7,562 nucleotides of DNA, from NCBI GenBank assembly GCA_024638395.1, contig JAHEKK010000145.1:1-7562 (forward strand), in the 5' to 3' direction. Below the pieces are notes generated by a model. That model saw nothing but the letters and a program-made list of their open reading frames with translations. It ran no database searches and was not told the DNA's origin. This DNA is from Gemmatimonadota bacterium. GTDB taxonomy: Bacteria > Gemmatimonadota > Gemmatimonadetes > Longimicrobiales > Gaopeijiaceae. This document shows positions 5,762-7,562 of this stretch, in pieces; position 1 is the first letter of the stretch, and each line of letters begins with the position of its first letter. Made by a program: the position numbers and the translations under genes.

Positions 5762-5866
5762 AGGATCAGAGGAACACCAGGCGGCGCATGCCCCCAGATG
5801 GATGGGCTCACGGGAGGGGCCTGACGCGTTGCCGATCCTGCCGCCGGGGGCCATCCTAGGATCAGA
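5762..5866. repeat. Cluster of AGGATC/GATCCT half-sites
   Basis: AGGATCAGA occurs twice in the same orientation (5762-5770 and 5858-5866). GATCCT, the inverse of AGGATC, lies at 5834-5839, forming a 6-bp inverted repeat with 5858-5863 across 18 nt. The second copy is part of a perfect 10-bp palindrome, ATCCTAGGAT (5853-5862). Clustering in the divergent spacer suggests regulator binding sites; each element is short enough that chance is possible. Confidence 0.35.
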
Positions 5867-5878
5867 ATACGACGGTTT

Positions 5879-5923
5879 CTCCGGGCCACGGAGTCCGGAG
5901 TAGCCTTCCTGCCCCGAACGGAG
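5879..5923 (+). promoter_or_regulatory. Leader hairpin and SD-like repeats before the Tat epimerase gene
   Basis: CTCCGGGC (5879-5886) can pair with GTCCGGAG (5893-5900) as an 8-bp stem with one G-U pair and a 6-nt loop. The pentamer CGGAG occurs at 5889-5893, 5896-5900 and 5919-5923. The last copy contains the likely Shine-Dalgarno GGAG, 11 nt before the ATG at 5935. CTCCG (5879-5883) is complementary to all three, so mutually exclusive pairings are possible. A regulatory role is inferred. Confidence 0.3.
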
Positions 5924-5934
5924 CGAGCACCGGC

Positions 5935-7056
5935 ATGACCACTCGACGCAGATTTCTGGGCGTGACCGCGGGCGCCGCCGCTTTCGGAATGGCCGCCTCG
6001 CTGGATCCGCTTGCCGGGGCCGTCCAGCGACCCGACGCCTCTCCTCCTCGCCGGGGTCAAGCCGGGTTGAGCATCCTCGTTCTGGGCGGAACGGGGTTCA
6101 TTGGGCCGCACGTCGTGTCTCGGGCGATGGAGCGGGGTCATTCGATCACCCTCTTCAATCGTGGCCGATCGAACACCCATCTGTTTCCCGCAGCCGAGAA
6201 GCTGGTCGGAGACCGGAACGGCAACCTGACGGCACTGGAGGGGAGACGCTGGGATGCCGTAATCGACAACTCCGGGTACACGCCCGATCAGGTCGAGGCG
6301 ACCGTCGATCTACTGAAGGACTCGGTGGGCCAGTATCTGTTCACTTCGACCAGGGCCGTTTACCGGGACTTCACGGCGCCGGTCATGAACGAGGACGCAC
6401 CCCTCGGGCCGGCGGACATCCCCGAAGCCGAGTGGGAGGGATACGGCCCCCTCAAAGTCCTGGCCGAGCGAGCCGTCGAGGCGGGGTTCGGCTCACGCAC
6501 CCTCATCGTACGCCCCCCGATCATCGTCGGGCCGGGGGACCGCACGGACCGCTTCACCTACTGGGTGGACCGCATCGATGACGGAGGCGACGTGATGGCA
6601 TGGGGAGATCCCACCGACCCCGTCCAGTTCGTCGACGTACGAGATCTCTCGGAGTTCTTCGTCCACCTCCTGGAGCAGGAGACGGGAGGCATCTTCAATG
6701 CCGAGGGTCCCGAAGCTCCGTTGAGCTCGGCCGAGCTGCTGTACGGAATCCGGGCGGTGACACCCTCGCCCGTGTCTTTTACCTGGGTCGACTGGGACTT
6801 CGTGATGTCTCGGGGCGAGGAGCCTCAGGGAAGCATGCCCTTCTGGCAGCCGCCCGCGGGATCCTATCTGAACTACGGCAGGATGGTGAACACACGCGCA
6901 GTCGAAGCGGGTCTTCGCTTCCGTCCGCTCGCCGTTACCGCGCGGGAGACCCTGCATTGGCACCGGAGCAGGCCGCTTCCGCAGCAGGAAAGCCTGCGGG
7001 TGGGCATGTCCCGGGCACGGGAAGCGGAACTGTTGGCGGACTGGCGGAAAGCGTAG
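5935..7056 (+). CDS. Tat-exported NAD(P)-dependent epimerase/dehydratase-family protein
   Basis: A 373-residue protein. The N-terminus MTTRRRFLG has the twin-arginine motif, followed by a hydrophobic segment (about 8-23) and a possible AGA cleavage site near 27-29. This predicts export, folded with cofactor, to the periplasm. The mature part is an extended SDR with the Rossmann motif LVLGGTGFIG (48-57, GxxGxxG at 51, 54, 57), FNRG (74-77) after the second strand, where arginine rather than an acidic residue suggests NADP, FTSTRAVY (136-143), and the YGPLK pair Tyr170/Lys174 as catalytic Y-x-x-x-K. RPPIIVGPGDRTDRF (193-207) and QFVDVRDLSEF (231-241) are standard substrate-domain elements of the family. 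The catalytic set looks complete, so it is likely active, on a sugar or related periplasmic substrate that cannot be named. The GGAG 11 nt upstream is a distant but acceptable ribosome site. The gene stands alone, divergent from the acyl operon. Confidence 0.9.
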   Translation: MTTRRRFLGVTAGAAAFGMAASLDPLAGAVQRPDASPPRRGQAGLSILVLGGTGFIGPHVVSRAMERGHSITLFNRGRSNTHLFPAAEKLVGDRNGNLTALEGRRWDAVIDNSGYTPDQVEATVDLLKDSVGQYLFTSTRAVYRDFTAPVMNEDAPLGPADIPEAEWEGYGPLKVLAERAVEAGFGSRTLIVRPPIIVGPGDRTDRFTYWVDRIDDGGDVMAWGDPTDPVQFVDVRDLSEFFVHLLEQETGGIFNAEGPEAPLSSAELLYGIRAVTPSPVSFTWVDWDFVMSRGEEPQGSMPFWQPPAGSYLNYGRMVNTRAVEAGLRFRPLAVTARETLHWHRSRPLPQQESLRVGMSRAREAELLADWRKA

Positions 7057-7095
7057 GGTCCCACGCGAGCCAGGCGGGAATGCGGCCCACGAAAC

Positions 7096-7562
7096 TCACT
7101 CCCTGTCGGCGTCGGCTCGCTCTTCCAAGAAGGAAAGGACTGCCTCCCAACCACGCTGGCGTGCCAGGAGATTCCCCGTCACCGTGCCTCCCAGCCCTTC
7201 CGAGGCCGCCGTGAGGGGCTCTCCCGGAGGCGCGGCGATGCCATGCCCGGCACGAGGGAAGGCGAGATGATCAACCTCGTGACCGAACTCCCGGGCACCC
7301 AGCCGGGCTACGATCTGCTCACCCATCAGCGTCGAGGGCCAGATGCGGTCATCGGCCCCGGAGATGAGTAGGATGTCGCCGTTGACCCGCTCGACAGGAA
7401 TCGCGGCTGCCTCCATCAACTCGTGCTGAGCCAGGGTGCGGTACCAGAGATACATCCCATCGAAGGTCTCGAAGAAGCGGTCGTCGTAGGCGTTGGGAAC
7501 GAATGGCAGGCCAAGCCCTCCCTCCGACCAGGACGACAGTACCGGGTAGTCTGGTGCGCGGA
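7096..7562 (-). CDS. BAAT_C acyl-CoA hydrolase/acyltransferase-like alpha/beta hydrolase, C-terminal part
   Basis: The frame runs off the right edge without a stop; 154 C-terminal residues are visible. Features of the bile-acid-CoA:amino acid acyltransferase C-terminal domain (acyl-CoA thioesterase group) appear in order. They are SWSEGGLGLPFVPN (about 10-23), the strand LLISGADDRIWPS (64-76) carrying the likely catalytic aspartate at 70 or 71, PRAGHGIAAPPG (103-114) with the likely catalytic His106, and the closing GGTVTGNLLARQRGWEAVLSFL (124-145). The nucleophile lies beyond the window. The bile-acid name comes from the animal family; bacterial members are hydrolases or transferases of unknown acyl substrate. 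The ATG at 7455 is internal to the domain and is not the start. The gene converges on the Tat protein gene with 39 bp between stops and no clear terminator. Confidence 0.87.
   Translation of the reverse strand, partial: RAPDYPVLSSWSEGGLGLPFVPNAYDDRFFETFDGMYLWYRTLAQHELMEAAAIPVERVNGDILLISGADDRIWPSTLMGEQIVARLGAREFGHEVDHLAFPRAGHGIAAPPGEPLTAASEGLGGTVTGNLLARQRGWEAVLSFLEERADADRE

Larger units (their letters stand above)
5657..5934. promoter_or_regulatory. Divergent intergenic region with promoters of the acyl operon and the Tat protein
   Basis: These 278 bp separate two outward-facing starts, so both promoters should lie here. I find no convincing -35/-10 pair on either strand. The best minus-strand guess ends in TAACGT on the minus strand near 5747-5752 and is weak. 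The region holds repeated AGGATC/GATCCT half-sites and a leader hairpin before the rightward gene, listed separately. The open minus-strand frame up to 5854 is read as chance in high-GC DNA. Confidence 0.5.

Noticed and set aside
5657..5854. 66-residue upstream extension of the GNAT frame
   Set aside because: The frame is open only because stops are rare in this composition. There is no domain-like sequence, and the GTG at 5656 has a good ribosome site.
1..7562. Mobile element, CRISPR array, tRNA or rRNA
   Set aside because: I saw no transposase, integrase, regularly spaced repeats, terminal inverted repeats or recognisable RNA gene segments.

Overview
The window is about two-thirds G+C by eye. 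It is almost fully coding, with short gaps, frequent GTG starts and tight gene overlaps. It looks like bacterial chromosome from a high-GC soil, marine or host-associated lineage. A quinoprotein dehydrogenase, a Tat-exported epimerase-like protein and a BAAT_C hydrolase together would fit Gemmatimonadota- or Acidobacteriota-like bacteria, but this placement is only a guess from gene content. I see no rRNA, tRNA, CRISPR array, transposase or integrase.

Layout. Positions 1-1197 (+) hold the C-terminal part of a PQQ-dependent (quinoprotein glucose dehydrogenase-like) dehydrogenase. Convergent to it, 4 bp away, is a small multi-pass membrane protein (1202-1684, -), possibly of the DUF6790 type. 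It is divergent from a TetR-family regulator (1838-2419, +). The promoter space between them carries inverted repeats that are good operator candidates. Positions 2489-5656 (-) form a compact four-gene operon transcribed leftward: WecD-like GNAT acyltransferase, acyl carrier protein, SDR ketoreductase-like enzyme, AMP-forming acyl ligase. All three junctions overlap by 1-4 bp. A 278-bp divergent intergenic region with repeated AGGATC-type half-sites and a leader hairpin separates this operon from a Tat-exported NAD(P)-binding epimerase/dehydratase-like protein (5935-7056, +). The window ends in the C-terminal part of a BAAT_C acyl-CoA hydrolase/acyltransferase-like alpha/beta hydrolase (7096 to beyond 7562, -).

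How the genes may work together. The clearest unit is the four-gene operon. Its parts make a minimal acyl-tailoring route. The ligase would activate a carboxylic acid and load it on the phosphopantetheine arm of the ACP. The SDR would reduce or oxidise the tethered acyl chain. The GNAT, which resembles the enzymes that acylate amino groups of nucleotide-linked deoxyamino sugars, would transfer the acyl group to an amine. There is no ketosynthase or thioesterase in view, so the acid is probably taken ready-made and released by transfer. The TetR/membrane-protein pair looks like a separate, self-contained autoregulated unit. The quinoprotein, the Tat protein and the hydrolase have no visible functional link to the operon.
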